Positions 62,727-64,000 of a stretch of 64,000 nt of DNA are shown here, in pieces. Under the pieces are notes generated by a model. The model did no database searches, had not been told where the DNA came from, and was given only the letters and a program-made list of their open reading frames with translations. The position numbers were made by a program, and so were the translations under genes. Origin of the DNA: Astropecten irregularis (taxonomy: Eukaryota; Echinodermata; Asteroidea; Paxillosida; Astropectinidae); NCBI GenBank assembly GCA_963971285.1, contig OZ020254.1:1860001-1924000 (forward strand), in the 5' to 3' direction. Position 1 is the stretch's first letter, and each line of letters begins with the position of its first letter.

Positions 62727-63028
62727 CTTGGAGTTAGGAGGGCCTGACGCGTTTCGATCCTAGCAGGATCTTTCTCAAAGGATAAATGACAAGGGAACAA
62801 GAACATGCCAGTAAAAGAAGCACATGAATGGATGACTGCAGATGAGAGGATAGGGACAAAATGGGGTTTGGAGGGTGGGGTTAGGTGAGAGTGGTCAGAC
62901 AAAGAGGGGTCAGATAGGCAAGATCAAAGGTACCAGACTACAAACGGGCCCTATAACTCCAAGCATTTGATATGATTCAGGTCATTTTGGCTAATGAGCA
63001 GTTTGCAGCAGTTTATTTCTTGTATCAA
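62727..63028. repeat. Family L repeats in inverted arrangement
   Basis: The hairpin part (GATCCTAGCAGGATC, 62756-62770) is here in reverse, followed by about 160 bases of purine-rich spacer and then the usual TAACTCCAAGCATTTGATAT segment in forward direction. Pieces of one element point outward from each other. Confidence 0.6.
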
Positions 63029-63270
63029 AAATAAACCTGACATTTCATGATTTTTGCACCATTTGTTTTGTTTCTTTGCGTGCAAAGACTTCAGAGGGCG
63101 AAGAGCGAAGTGAAATCATCTATACGACACTGAATATAAATTGTTGTCTTGTTGTTGAACCTATTTTGTATTAATTGGCACTTGTATACATCGTTTTTAC
63201 CAGCATTGGAATTCAATTGTGCCCAGCAATACTCAGTTTCAAAGACTTGAATGAATGGTCCTGAGACCTG

Positions 63271-63470
63271 GAACCACTTAAGCAAAACATTTATTTAAGC
63301 TTTAAAGTCTTCCTTGATGAAAGAGGATTATCAACCTAATGTTCATGTGATGTTTACTGCTTTTGACTTGTATTCGACCATCGTTTGCTGAGAATAACAT
63401 TAACAAGGAGTTTTGGCTGGCATACTGATTTTCATTTACCAAGGTTTATGGTGCTTAAGTAAATGTTTCT
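63271..63470. repeat. Family D, second subfamily, cut by a family C insertion
   Basis: The interior (TCATGTGATGTTTACTGC, AACAAGGAGTTTTGGCTGGC) matches 47998; the right terminus is interrupted just before 63473. Confidence 0.7.
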
Positions 63471-63472
63471 AC

Positions 63473-64000
63473 TTAAAGGGTCTATGCAATAGGAATATTA
63501 TGACTTGAACATGTGCCAAAAAATAAATTGTTACATGGGTCTTTGATTTTAGCCACTTCCTCACACTGTTTCAGGGTTAACAACAGGGTTTTTGTTTGTA
63601 TGCTAATTAGAATTTCCATATTCATGAGCAAAACTGTGATGTCATCTGGGTAACTGAAAGCAGTAATCCAATTGCTTTGTGCACAAAAAGCTGGGGTTGT
63701 TTTATATGTTTTCTGACAAATATTTTCCCCCTCAATTGGTTTTATTGTGCCGAATATGTTCCTTTCACTCAAATGGTGGTGTAATTTTTTTGACCAACCA
63801 TTTCTGTGGGTCATGTTTGCCTCTTCATATGTTTATGTTTCTTTGGCTGTTGGTTCCATACATGAGTATGCATGAAAATCCCCCATTTTGCAAAGCCGTT
63901 CATGAAAAGAAAACCAAATGCTGGTTTGAAACCAAAATAAGACTTGCCATTCATTTTCTGTCAGTATATTCTCTGTATGAAGGCAATAAAATAACCTGAC
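63473..64000. mobile_element. Family C element, running off the window end
   Basis: Starts TTAAAGGGTCTATGCAATAG and is an inverted match to 58697-59268 over more than 500 bases, as far as the window end. Confidence 0.8.

Noticed and set aside
63482-63999. Frames of 106-110 codons on both strands
   Set aside because: They translate a family C transposon; the inverted copy at 58697 does not preserve the frames.

Overview
The window is animal nuclear DNA: AT-rich, with introns that obey GT-AG and short conserved exons scattered among repeats. A Toll-type receptor, a spliced haspin kinase, a class B GPCR and many small DNA transposons fit a marine invertebrate. I lean to a deuterostome, perhaps an echinoderm, but the sequence alone does not fix the phylum. 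Four protein-coding genes can be rebuilt exon by exon with consistent splice phases.

Layout. Positions 1-5673 are intergenic and repeat-rich. Positions 5674-23107 (minus) hold a secretin-family (class B1) GPCR of 12 inferred coding exons; the first contributes only the initiator ATG. Positions 23108-35015 are intergenic. Positions 35016-48772 (minus) hold a 10-exon haspin histone-H3 kinase. Its first intron (41353-48593) contains, on the opposite strand, a complete intronless-CDS Toll-type TLR at 43926-47012. Positions 51483-54600 (plus) hold a 4-exon C-factor-like short-chain dehydrogenase. Positions 54601-64000 are again repeat-rich intergenic DNA.

Repeats fill much of the non-coding space. 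I use these labels. Families A and B: about 350-370 bp MITEs, termini TTAAAGGTA...TACCTTTAA, with related arms. C: about 570 bp, termini TTAAAGG. D: hAT-like, termini CAGGGGCCAATTTCAT, two subfamilies. E: termini CAATGGGAGACTTT. F: termini carrying GGCTCC/GGCTCA hexamers. G, H, I, J: small inverted-repeat elements. K: termini GGAAAGAATTCCACTGA with 8-bp target duplications. L: dispersed repeat with a GATCC hairpin followed by GAAAC. M: 674-bp element with GTCGCG palindromes. There are also four tRNA-like SINE types and one LINE 3' end. Nested, hybrid and adjoining copies record a layered history of transposition. I saw no retrovirus-like element, CRISPR array or convincing functional tRNA gene.

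The four genes have no obvious shared pathway. The haspin/TLR pair is the notable arrangement: an innate-immunity receptor transcribed antisense inside the first intron of a mitotic kinase gene, with transposon DNA making up much of the 1.1 kb before its start codon.
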